DNA from: Petrocella sp024636985
GTDB lineage: Bacteria > Bacillota > Clostridia > Lachnospirales > Vallitaleaceae
Length of the DNA: 64,000 nt
Assembly: GCA_024636985.1 (NCBI GenBank)
Contig: JAGXFY010000055.1
Location: 16,874 to 80,873 of the forward strand
Direction: 5' to 3'
Part shown: positions 17,881-25,794 of the stretch, piece after piece
How the letters are laid out: every line of letters starts with the position of its first letter
How positions within the stretch are numbered: the stretch's first letter is position 1
Made by a program: the position numbers and the translations under genes
Notes under the pieces: model-generated
What the model was told of the DNA's origin: nothing
Seen by the model: the letters and a program-made list of their open reading frames with translations, nothing else
Databases searched by the model: none

Positions 17881-18891
17881 TTACGTGACCGTCGAAAAGG
17901 CCATATCATATTTTTTTCTAAAATCTTCACCCTGTCGCCGGTCCATGTAAAAACAACTGTTTTTAAAAGTTTTTGCGTAGGTCTTAACTTCAGCACATAT
18001 ATCCGCAATAACCTCATAACGGGTGGTTTCCGGATGTTCAATAAGTCGTACACCCGCCAAACTAATGGTCATAATCGGATATTTTTGTATCGCATTAAGT
18101 CGGTCTTTTGAGATAATAAATCCTGACATTTTATCTTCTTCACAATAATATCGCCTTATTTTCTGATCAAAATTATAAATGATGTTATTGGCAATCTCTT
18201 TTACTTCGTCTGCCGGTGCAACAAAAACAAAGTCATCGCCACCTATATGACCAAGGAAAGTATCACCTAAGGCTTCACTTAATGCTGATGCTATAACACC
18301 ACCTGTAAACTTAATAATTTCATCACCGCGTCCAAAACCATATTTATCATTATAGGACTTAAAATTATCCAAATCCGCATAGACCACGACATCATCTTTT
18401 CTACTTTTTAGCGCATTGGTAATGTACCTACTAATCGCCATATTACCGGGCAAACCTGTATTCGGATTCATTTCCTTAGCGTAATGGGCTTTTTCTTCTA
18501 ATAACAGTAAAGAATGGTAAATCTTGATATAATTATTGATTTTAGCTGTAACCAGGTGTTCGCTAATGGGCTTAATCATAAAATCAATCGCACCTAATTC
18601 TAAAGCTAAACAAGGTTCAACATCCTCAGTAATCTCCGCCACCAAAACTACAGGTATTCTTTCTGTCTTATAAAATGATTTCAAAGTTCTAAGTAGGTCA
18701 TAACCAGAAACTTCATCCATTTCCGCATCCAAGATTATCAAATCCGGATGATGGATGGATACTAATGAAAAAACCTCTCTTGGATCATGGTTTCTTATGA
18801 TGTTGAAGGCACTCAAATCGTGCTTACTAATACATGAACGTAAAGTCCTTTTTTCTGTAATTAGAATTGTAGGTTTTCTATTATCGTTCAT
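17881..18891 (-). CDS. Response regulator with GGDEF-type output domain (GGDDF variant)
   Basis: 336 residues. A receiver domain (about 8-125) has its acceptor Asp in LIILDAEMDE and the Lys in DFMIKPISE. A GGDEF domain (about 145-325) shows NPNTGLPGN, VVVYADLDNFKSYND and, at the active site, IGGDDFVFV. The usual signature is GGDEF or GGEEF; the Asp replacing the catalytic Glu makes cyclase activity uncertain, although GGDDF variants recur in clostridia. No RxxD inhibitory site is evident five residues upstream. The gene lies downstream of the transaldolase gene, and its leader holds a large structured element (18911-19062). Confidence 0.85.
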   Translation of the reverse strand: MNDNRKPTILITEKRTLRSCISKHDLSAFNIIRNHDPREVFSLVSIHHPDLIILDAEMDEVSGYDLLRTLKSFYKTERIPVVLVAEITEDVEPCLALELGAIDFMIKPISEHLVTAKINNYIKIYHSLLLLEEKAHYAKEMNPNTGLPGNMAISRYITNALKSRKDDVVVYADLDNFKSYNDKYGFGRGDEIIKFTGGVIASALSEALGDTFLGHIGGDDFVFVAPADEVKEIANNIIYNFDQKIRRYYCEEDKMSGFIISKDRLNAIQKYPIMTISLAGVRLIEHPETTRYEVIADICAEVKTYAKTFKNSCFYMDRRQGEDFRKKYDMAFSTVT

Positions 18892-18910
18892 GGCATCACA
18901 CCTTTCAACA

Positions 18911-19062
18911 TTAAGTTCTCTACTTAACTATCCCAAAGGATTTCTATGCTCTTGGCTTGCTTGCAAGCCTAATCCACCGCAGATGAAAAGGTGCTTTTCA
19001 TCTTTAACTTGTGGATTACCATCGCTTAGAAATTCTATATTGGGATTGTTAAGTTCTCTACT
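18911..19062 (-). promoter_or_regulatory. Multi-branched structured element in the leader of the REC-GGDEF gene
   Basis: A 124-bp core is bracketed by a perfect 14-bp direct repeat TTAAGTTCTCTACT (18911-18924 and 19049-19062). It can fold into a branched structure: outer stem 18923-18935/19041-19053 (CTTAAC, T-T mismatch, ATCCCA), second stem TTTCTA/TAGAAA (18941-18946/19027-19032), hairpin GGCTTGC/GCAAGCC (18954-18960/18963-18969), and a stacked arm AATCCAC/GTGGATT carrying a perfect 10-bp hairpin (18981-18990/18994-19003). It ends 20 nt before the ATG, next to the ribosome site. It could be a cis-regulatory RNA or a small non-autonomous mobile element with target duplication. Confidence 0.5.
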
Positions 19063-19094
19063 AAGTATATCGTCCTATTTTTAGTGCTTCATAA

Positions 19095-19739
19095 CTAGTT
19101 AGGTACACTTTCCCAATCCTTCAAAAATCTTTCAATGCCTGCATCTGTGAGTGGATGCAGTAAGGCTTTTTTAATAATATCATAAGGTATGGTTGCTATA
19201 TGTGCACCGGCTTTTGCCGCCTGCATAATATGAAGAGGACCTCTGATGCTTGCCGCTATGATTTCTGTATCTAAGCCATGAATGTCAAATATCTGCACAA
19301 TATCTTCAATGAGTATCATCCCATCTTGTGATATATCATCCACACGTCCCACAAAAGGACTGACATAAGTTGCACCAGCTCTGGCCGCCAAAAGTGCTTG
19401 GTTCGCCGAAAATATAAGTGTTACATTGGTTTTAATGTTTTCTTTGGAAAGTTGACTAACGGCTTTTAAACCTTCTAAAGTAATTGGAACTTTGACTACG
19501 ATATTAGGATGTATTTTTGCCAGTTCTCGACCTTCTTCTATCATACCTTCTGCTTGTAGGCTGATGACCTCTGCACTAATAGGTCCATCTACGATCGTCA
19601 CAATCTCATGAACCACATCTGTAAATTTTTTACCTTCTCTGGCAATCAATGACGGATTTGTTGTCACACCTGATAAAATACCTAAAGCATTCGCTTCTCT
19701 TATTTCATCTACATTTGCTGTATCTATAAAAATCTTCAT
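19095..19739 (-). CDS. fsa: Transaldolase / fructose-6-phosphate aldolase-type enzyme
   Basis: 214 residues, the short TalC/FSA subfamily. Visible motifs are MKIFIDTANVDEI at the N-terminus, GVTTNPSLI, the Schiff-base Lys in VVKVPIT near residue 85, and GATYVSPFVGRVDD. Proteins of this size in Firmicutes usually act as transaldolase in the pentose phosphate pathway, sometimes as fructose 6-phosphate aldolase; sequence alone does not separate them. AGAGGTG precedes the ATG. Confidence 0.92.
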   Translation of the reverse strand: MKIFIDTANVDEIREANALGILSGVTTNPSLIAREGKKFTDVVHEIVTIVDGPISAEVISLQAEGMIEEGRELAKIHPNIVVKVPITLEGLKAVSQLSKENIKTNVTLIFSANQALLAARAGATYVSPFVGRVDDISQDGMILIEDIVQIFDIHGLDTEIIAASIRGPLHIMQAAKAGAHIATIPYDIIKKALLHPLTDAGIERFLKDWESVPN

Positions 19740-19827
19740 ATTACACCTCTGACTCTCTTTGAATGAATGGTTTGTATATTTTCGTCATCTTAACTATCTT
19801 TAATTATAAACATGCTTTCAAAGTTTT

Positions 19828-21018
19828 TCAACCATTATTACTGACTTTAATAGCGTTAAATATTGGAAGATCCGGATTGTCTAACATTAAGTCCAAAAGT
19901 TCAAGCACTTTTTTTAGAAAAATACGTACGGTTATAGCGTTTCCTCCCACTATCTTAGAAGCTTCAAGCTTAGCAAGGTTGGTTATATGCATTGCATTCA
20001 CCATATAGTCATATGCATATCTTTTTGAATGTAATGCCACTAACTTATTCGCCAACATTTCATAATCTTCTTGTCTTAAGGCCTGAATTTGTAGTATCGG
20101 TTGTCTGACATTGGTAATACTTAAAGGACTTTCCATGCTACTACCAATTCTTTGATAAAGCGCCATATAACTTTTCAGACCCTTTTCTTCATCTTCAAAA
20201 AAATCATCTGTCCCAGCAAATACAAAACCAGCATGATCCAAAAATCCAGCACCGGCAGAGTCCATCAGTTGTCTTAAATTGGCATATGCCTTAAGTCTGG
20301 TATCCACCCTTTGTTGCATAATGAGCTCAGCTTCATCAAATGTAATGATTAAGCCTTTATAGCCCAGCAAATGAATCATCTTAACAAAACCACTCAGTAT
20401 ATCGAGGGCATTATCCCCATCAACAGAGCCTTTGACATTCAACTTACGTTTAAGTTGATAAGCCATATTTTTATCACCTTTTATCCAAGCAGCAGCAATG
20501 GTTGACAATTCATAGTCTCTGCCAATCAAAGCCCTTATATAGATTAACAGCACACTCGAAAAAGAGCTGTTGTAATCACTTAAAGCCTTAATAACACTGT
20601 AAATGTTCTGTGAAGCTTTCCTTGCATCCCCACTGGATTTAAGGCCTTCTAACCATTTCTCAAATATCATTTCAAAATTGGTACTGGTTTCTTCATCTGT
20701 TCTAATCAAGAGATGGTTCATGATGTTAGCATAAACACCGTCCAGCTTTGAAAACCCAAAACCACTATGGATCGGTACATTCGCTACTATAAAACCTTGA
20801 TCTAGAGCTTTTTCTGTCAGATATTTCATCATAAAAGTTTTTCCGGATCCATAAGCACCTCGAATAAACTTAACTCTACCTTCGCCTTGCTCTACACTAG
20901 ACATAAAATCTTCTAGCTCATGCTTCTCTTGATCTCTTCCCACTATGAAATTGTCAATACTTGTTCCGGGTATAACACCCATTCGAAGTGCATTTAAAAC
21001 CTGATCAACTTCTTTCAT
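19828..21018 (-). CDS. BREX-type ATP-binding protein (BrxD/DUF2791-like P-loop ATPase), orphan
   Basis: 396 residues. An AAA-like P-loop ATPase with Walker A IRGAYGSGKTFMMKYL (about 50-65) and Walker B GLIITFDEAELI near residue 235, plus ALRMGVIPGTSIDNFIVGRD at the N-terminus, which is characteristic of the ATP-binding proteins annotated from BREX phage-defence loci. No BREX methylase, PglZ phosphatase, Lon-like protease or helicase is nearby; instead it sits in a housekeeping operon, 8 bp after yigZ. Its role outside BREX is not known. GTAGGAG precedes the ATG. Confidence 0.8.
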   Translation of the reverse strand: MKEVDQVLNALRMGVIPGTSIDNFIVGRDQEKHELEDFMSSVEQGEGRVKFIRGAYGSGKTFMMKYLTEKALDQGFIVANVPIHSGFGFSKLDGVYANIMNHLLIRTDEETSTNFEMIFEKWLEGLKSSGDARKASQNIYSVIKALSDYNSSFSSVLLIYIRALIGRDYELSTIAAAWIKGDKNMAYQLKRKLNVKGSVDGDNALDILSGFVKMIHLLGYKGLIITFDEAELIMQQRVDTRLKAYANLRQLMDSAGAGFLDHAGFVFAGTDDFFEDEEKGLKSYMALYQRIGSSMESPLSITNVRQPILQIQALRQEDYEMLANKLVALHSKRYAYDYMVNAMHITNLAKLEASKIVGGNAITVRIFLKKVLELLDLMLDNPDLPIFNAIKVSNNG

Positions 21019-21026
21019 AACGTCTC

Positions 21027-21671
21027 CTACTCCTCATACATTTTTCCTTGATCTATGAACCCAATTACTTCCCCAAGTTTTTTTATGATACTTTGGCCAT
21101 TGGTCAATTCAACTAGGGTAAGACGCAAATTATTTTCGTTGGTTGTGTATAATTTGTAGTGAATCTCATCTTCATAGTGTATATCCTTTACAACAATCCC
21201 TTCTTTTTGAATGTAATAATCCAACTTACCTGCAAATGTATAAGGTACCGTTATTTTCAATAGACAATAGGTATCTTTTTTTATTGTGGTTACTTGGTCA
21301 AGGGCTGATTGTAAAGTTTTTGTATAGGCTCTAACAAGACCACCTGTTCCAAGTTTTACACCACCGAAACATCGGGTAACCACTGCCACTATATTCACCA
21401 ATTCCCTATTTCTTAATAGATCTAACATTGGCATTCCGGCTGTTTGGGAAGGTTCACCATCATCACTATATTTTTCAATCAGCTGTATTCCATTAATTCT
21501 ATAGGCATAGCAATTATGATTGGCATCTCTGTGTTGCTTACTGATTCTTGCTATTATACTTTTTACCTCTTCTTCCGATGTTGCAGGTATAATACACCCG
21601 ATAAACCTAGATTTATGCTCCACCAATTCCATCGTTGCTTCTTGTCTAATGGTTTCATATACTTTCAACAT
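21027..21671 (-). CDS. YigZ/IMPACT-family protein
   Basis: 214 residues. The N-terminal UPF0029 (Impact) domain shows VEHKSRFIGCI, HRDANHNCYAYRI, YSDDGEPSQTAGMPML and VTRCFGGVKLGTGGLVRAY, and the C-terminal DUF1949 ferredoxin-like domain follows from about residue 140. Relatives bind or inhibit translation-factor-linked targets or act as proline dipeptidase-like proteins; the bacterial function is unsettled. Its ATG follows the TAA of the PfkB-like gene with no gap, which implies translational coupling. Confidence 0.9.
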   Translation of the reverse strand: MLKVYETIRQEATMELVEHKSRFIGCIIPATSEEEVKSIIARISKQHRDANHNCYAYRINGIQLIEKYSDDGEPSQTAGMPMLDLLRNRELVNIVAVVTRCFGGVKLGTGGLVRAYTKTLQSALDQVTTIKKDTYCLLKITVPYTFAGKLDYYIQKEGIVVKDIHYEDEIHYKLYTTNENNLRLTLVELTNGQSIIKKLGEVIGFIDQGKMYEE

Positions 21672-22625
21672 TTATAAATCCTCAAAATGATATTTGCCTT
21701 TACTATAGTATTCTATGATTTTACACTGGTTCATGTTTACATCTATTTCTTTACGGGTACAAATATTTGGGTATGTTTTATCATTAATAGCACAGGCAAT
21801 ACCACTTGCCAGTTTTACCATACGCTCAAACTCGTATTTTCTTTTTATACCCATAACCACACCACCGGCTATGGCTTCTTTGACCCAATCTGTATCCTTT
21901 GTAGCCATGCCCTCAAGCTTCCCTTTACATATTTTATTACGAGACACGCCAACAACACCTTCATCTGTGGGGTAAAAGGCGTAATGGATTTTTTGTGTAA
22001 TTAGGAATAAGTGTAATTGTTTAATACGATGTTCTTCGTCGCCATATATGCCAAGCGCTTCCATCTGTCCATCATCTACAACCCATGCATAGGGTTTTTT
22101 AGCCACGAAATTCTCAACATCATTACCTTCAACAGAAAGTACCACTCTTTTACCTTCTTTTTTTACTAAATCCATGGTATCTATCATAATGGACATAGCC
22201 ATGGCGTCTAATGTATCTCCATTAAGCAATAGGATGTCTGTATCCTTCAACTGTCCGATGAGTTTATGTTTAAAGTTTTTCGCATCATTTTGAGTCAGTT
22301 GATGAGAATGGTCAATGAATCTGGTATCCGGTTGTCCTTCCATCCTTAATAGAAAGATTGACTCCATCTCTTTGTCTTTTAGAACAAAATTTGATTTAAT
22401 TCGATTTTTATCCAGAAAGTTTTTGATATAACGGCCACCAATGCCTCCGGCAAATCCCATAACATAAGGGTCACCTTGTAAAAGACGCATGATGTAAGCC
22501 GAATAAACACTGCTTCGTCCAATCATCAATTGATAGTCCAAAACATTATGTTCCTCACCAACAATTAGTTGGTCAACCGTTATTCTTTTTTCTATACCCG
22601 GATTCAGTGCTATGGTAATAATCAT
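21672..22625 (-). CDS. Degenerate PfkB-family (1-phosphofructokinase-like) protein
   Basis: 317 residues with the start and overall layout of 1-phosphofructokinase/tagatose-6-phosphate kinase (MIITIALNPGIEKRITVDQL, GGIGGRYIKNFL). Two motifs that normally define the active enzyme are missing. The N-terminal GGKGxNVA segment reads IGRSSVYSAYI, and the catalytic GAGDS region reads TKDTDWVKEAIAGG, without the Gly-Ala-Gly-Asp anion hole. It is therefore probably not a sugar-phosphate kinase and may have a binding or regulatory role. TAGGAGG precedes the ATG; yigZ and the orphan ATPase follow in one operon. Confidence 0.75.
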   Translation of the reverse strand: MIITIALNPGIEKRITVDQLIVGEEHNVLDYQLMIGRSSVYSAYIMRLLQGDPYVMGFAGGIGGRYIKNFLDKNRIKSNFVLKDKEMESIFLLRMEGQPDTRFIDHSHQLTQNDAKNFKHKLIGQLKDTDILLLNGDTLDAMAMSIMIDTMDLVKKEGKRVVLSVEGNDVENFVAKKPYAWVVDDGQMEALGIYGDEEHRIKQLHLFLITQKIHYAFYPTDEGVVGVSRNKICKGKLEGMATKDTDWVKEAIAGGVVMGIKRKYEFERMVKLASGIACAINDKTYPNICTRKEIDVNMNQCKIIEYYSKGKYHFEDL

Positions 22626-22763
22626 ATATCCTCCTACCGATTTTCAAACAACCGGCTCCAATAATTCCTGCATATTATATTCATTATACGTTAGGTGTCC
22701 CTTCATATCAAGCATTAGCACTAAAAGTTATAAGAACAAAGTACTATCTGGTGTAAAATAATA

Positions 22764-22801
22764 AAAAAGGATATCTAAGATTTGACTTAGATATCCTTTT
22801 T
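22764..22801. terminator. Strong terminator after glnN
   Basis: A 16-bp perfect stem (22764-22779 and 22786-22801, AAAAAGGATATCTAAG) with a 6-nt loop and A/T runs on both ends. It lies 30 bp after the glnN stop codon. Nothing else is recognised in the 205-bp spacer. Confidence 0.9.
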
Positions 22802-22830
22802 GATTATTTTACTTATTCATTTAATAAAAA

Positions 22831-24918
22831 CTAGACTCTAAATAGTAAGTCACTATAGGTTGGGTATGGCCAGTAATCTTCTGCAACGATAACTTCTAGT
22901 TCATCACATGGCTTTCTAAGTTCCACCATTTTTTCAAACACATTGAATTTAAAAGCAAAAGCTTCTTCCTCAATATCTTCAATCAAATGGGTTTTTTCTA
23001 CTTCTGCCTCAAGTGCCACTAATTTTTCTTGTGCTTCAACTAAAAGTTCGGATACTTTTATTAATAGATTCTCCTGAACACTAACCATCGCACTAGGCAC
23101 AGCCGCTTTAATAGCATTGATGGAGTCTGCTAAACTGGTAGCAAATTCTATAACAGAAGGCATGATTTCCTTCTTAGCCATCTCAATCATTGTAAGGGCT
23201 TCAATATTAATGGTTTTTATATACTCTTCAAACATGATTTCTTGACGCGCTGCTATCTCGCCTTTGAAAAATACACCATGTCTTAAGAAGAGATCAACAT
23301 ATTCCGGCTCATCAAATACTTTGATAGCCTCTACCGCTGTTTTAATATTCGGTAGCCCACGTCTTTCTGCTTCTTCTAACCAATCTTCTGAGTATCCGTC
23401 ACCATTAAAAATAATTCTACTATGTGCTTTTATTAATCGCTCAATAATTGTCTTTAGAGTAGCATTGAAATCTTCTGCAACTTCCAATTCGTCAGCAACT
23501 TCTTTTAATACTTCCGCGACAATTGTATTGAGAACAATGTTTGGACCGGATACAGATGCAGAGGATCCTACCATTCTAAATTCAAACTTATTACCTGTGA
23601 ATGCAAATGGTGATGTTCTGTTTCTATCTGTTACGTCCTTTGCAAATTTAGGTAATGTTGTAACACCAAGATCCATTGCACTTGCTTTTGTTGAAGAAGT
23701 TAAAGCACCTTCTTTTATTTGTTCGATAATGGCATTTAATTGCTCACCAAGGAAAATAGATATAACTGCCGGAGGCGCTTCATTTGCTCCCAATCTATGA
23801 TCATTACCAGGTGATGCTGCTGACAGTCTTAAAAGAGGTGCATATTTATCAACAGCTGCAATGGTTGCAACAAGGAAAGTTAAGAACTGAGCATTTTCAT
23901 GAGGGGTGTCACCCGGTTCAAGTAAGTTTGCTTTTTCAGTACTAATTGACCAGTTGTTATGTTTACCTGATCCATTAACGCCAGCAAAAGGTTTTTCATG
24001 TAGTAAACAAGCTAAGTCATGTCTATTGGCCACTTTAATGAGTGTATCCATAACCAATTGATTATGGTCCGTAGCAATATTAGTCGTGGAATAGATTGGT
24101 GCCATTTCATGTTGAGCCGGAGCCACTTCATTATGTTTTGTTTTAGATGATATGCCAAGTTTCCATAACTCTAAATCAAATTCTTTCATGAATTCTGATA
24201 CCCGTTCCTTAATGCTACCAAAATAATGGTCATCCAGTTCTTGTCCCTTAGGTGGCATTGCACCAAACAATGTTCTCCCTGAAAAAATCAGGTCTTTTCT
24301 AAGTTGGAATAACTTTTTGTCAACCAAGAAATACTCTTGTTCCGGACCAACCGTTGATGTCACTTTATTGGTTTCAGTATCACCAAATAGTCTAAGAATT
24401 CTTACGGCTTGCTCTGATATAGCTTGCATGGATCTAAGAAGTGGTGTTTTCTTATCCAAGGCTTCTCCAGTATATGAACAAAACGCCGTTGGTATACATA
24501 ATGTGTCATCTTTTAAAAATGCAGGAGATGTTGCATCCCAAGCGGTATAACCTCTGGCTTCAAAGGTAGCTCTTAAACCTCCGTTAGGAAATGATGAAGC
24601 ATCCGGTTCGCCTTGAATCAATTGTTTCCCACTAAATTCCATAATCACCTTACCGTCACCTGTTGGCTCGATAAATGAATCATGCTTTTCTGCAGTTTTT
24701 CCAGTCATAGGTTGAAACCAGTGTGTATAATGGGTTGCACCTTTTTCCACTGCCCAATCTTTCATGGCGTTAGCGACAACCTCCGCCACTTCTGGAGCTA
24801 GTTCTTGACCAAGGATCATTGTTTTTTTCAAAGCTTTAAAGGTATCCTTTGGTAATCTTTCCTTCATAACCGACTCACTAAATACATTCGTTCCAAATAA
24901 TTGCGTTACATTTTCCAT
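22831..24918 (-). CDS. glnN: Glutamine synthetase type III
   Basis: Makes glutamine from glutamate, ammonia and ATP. 695 residues, the size of GSIII. Recognisable segments are FEARGYTAWD, STVGPEQEYFLV (metal-binding Glu), HNEVAPAQHEMAPIY, GVNGSGKHNNWS and LGANEAPPAVISIF. AGGAGG precedes the ATG. Its leader contains a terminator that competes with an ANTAR-type hairpin, and the ANTAR regulator gene lies just upstream. Type I synthetase is encoded by the gene beyond that, so both isozymes are clustered. Confidence 0.96.
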   Translation of the reverse strand: MENVTQLFGTNVFSESVMKERLPKDTFKALKKTMILGQELAPEVAEVVANAMKDWAVEKGATHYTHWFQPMTGKTAEKHDSFIEPTGDGKVIMEFSGKQLIQGEPDASSFPNGGLRATFEARGYTAWDATSPAFLKDDTLCIPTAFCSYTGEALDKKTPLLRSMQAISEQAVRILRLFGDTETNKVTSTVGPEQEYFLVDKKLFQLRKDLIFSGRTLFGAMPPKGQELDDHYFGSIKERVSEFMKEFDLELWKLGISSKTKHNEVAPAQHEMAPIYSTTNIATDHNQLVMDTLIKVANRHDLACLLHEKPFAGVNGSGKHNNWSISTEKANLLEPGDTPHENAQFLTFLVATIAAVDKYAPLLRLSAASPGNDHRLGANEAPPAVISIFLGEQLNAIIEQIKEGALTSSTKASAMDLGVTTLPKFAKDVTDRNRTSPFAFTGNKFEFRMVGSSASVSGPNIVLNTIVAEVLKEVADELEVAEDFNATLKTIIERLIKAHSRIIFNGDGYSEDWLEEAERRGLPNIKTAVEAIKVFDEPEYVDLFLRHGVFFKGEIAARQEIMFEEYIKTINIEALTMIEMAKKEIMPSVIEFATSLADSINAIKAAVPSAMVSVQENLLIKVSELLVEAQEKLVALEAEVEKTHLIEDIEEEAFAFKFNVFEKMVELRKPCDELEVIVAEDYWPYPTYSDLLFRV

Positions 24919-24963
24919 CCTATTATTCCTCCTTTGAAATCTCTTTTCATCATCTTAAATATG

Positions 24964-25007
24964 AAAAAGACGTACTCAAAAAACTTGAGAACGCCTTTGC
25001 TCTTAAG
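24964..25007 (-). promoter_or_regulatory. glnN leader: ANTAR-type antiterminator hairpin overlapping an intrinsic terminator
   Basis: On the minus strand a hairpin CTTAAGAGC-[AAAGGC]-GTTCTCAAG (25007-24984) has one mismatch in its stem and a six-base loop with A at position 1 and G at position 4, the signature bound by ANTAR proteins. Its loop and 3' arm overlap the 5' arm of a terminator (GGCGTTCTCAA ... TTGAGTACGTC, then TTTTT, 24995-24964). The two folds exclude each other. The usual first hairpin of the ANTAR pair is not evident. A -10 TATAAT lies at 25057-25062. Confidence 0.6.
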
Positions 25008-25162
25008 AAATAACCTATATCGTGTATTGTGAAAACTTAATCATAGCTCATTTATGATTATACTATATCATAGGCCTTCAATAAATGCAAGATTAAAAAC
25101 CCCATAAATTATAATTCGGAATATTCTGACTTTTTAATCCTGCGATTAATTTGAAAGTTTTC

Positions 25163-25735
25163 TTAAACTTCATACATCAGTATAATGGCTTCTGCAATTT
25201 TTATTTTGGATATGCCCTTGTCCATACTTTGTTTTTGGATACGTCGATGGGCTTCATCTTCTGTCAAGTTCATATTCTCAATCAACAACTGTTTGGCTTT
25301 CTCGATTACAGCATCCGTATTTGTTTTTGTTTTTAGATGATCCAATTGCTTTTCTAGCATTTCGATACTTTTTGAAGTCTTAATCAATAAATCAACTGTT
25401 CCCATAAGCATCTGTTTGCTACAAGGCTTGGTTAAAGGTACAAAGGTTGGTTCTTGACTTAAGTTAATGAAATGTTCCATTTCTCCATGACTTATTAAAG
25501 CGATAACCGGACAAAGTCTTTCACCAATAATAATCTCCGATAGTTCATGACCATTCATACCCTTTAGTTTGTAGTCCACAATAGCCAAGTCAGGATAAAC
25601 TGTATGCACTTTTCTCAATAAGTCATGTCCACTTGTTGATTCACCAATGACACTCAAACCGTTTTCCATTAAGAACAGACTCAGTTGCTTTATGATTTTT
25701 TCATTTGACGATCCTATTATCACCCGAGTACTCAT
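25163..25735 (-). CDS. ANTAR-domain response regulator (RNA-binding antiterminator)
   Basis: About 190 residues: a receiver domain (about 5-120) with acceptor Asp in LAIVDYKLKGM, a short coiled coil, and a C-terminal ANTAR domain (about 130-190) with AVIEKAKQLLIENMNLTEDEAHRRI-type helices. ANTAR proteins bind paired hexaloop hairpins in leader RNAs and stop transcription termination. NitR of clostridial glnA operons is the described precedent. The in-frame ATG at 25744 almost touches the GAGG ribosome site, so the ATG at 25735 is preferred. Flanked by glnA and glnN, both with matching leader hairpins. No cognate sensor kinase is adjacent. Confidence 0.9.
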   Translation of the reverse strand: MSTRVIIGSSNEKIIKQLSLFLMENGLSVIGESTSGHDLLRKVHTVYPDLAIVDYKLKGMNGHELSEIIIGERLCPVIALISHGEMEHFINLSQEPTFVPLTKPCSKQMLMGTVDLLIKTSKSIEMLEKQLDHLKTKTNTDAVIEKAKQLLIENMNLTEDEAHRRIQKQSMDKGISKIKIAEAIILMYEV

Positions 25736-25794
25736 TGCATTCATCCTCTATTACCTGTGCCATATAGATATTAGAAAATACTTTTCGTTATACC

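Noticed and set aside
18911..19062. c-di-GMP riboswitch upstream of the GGDEF gene
   Set aside because: The conserved GCACAGGGCAA, GGACGCAAAGCC and GGTAGC cores of class I, and the class II core, are absent on either strand, so I left the element unnamed.
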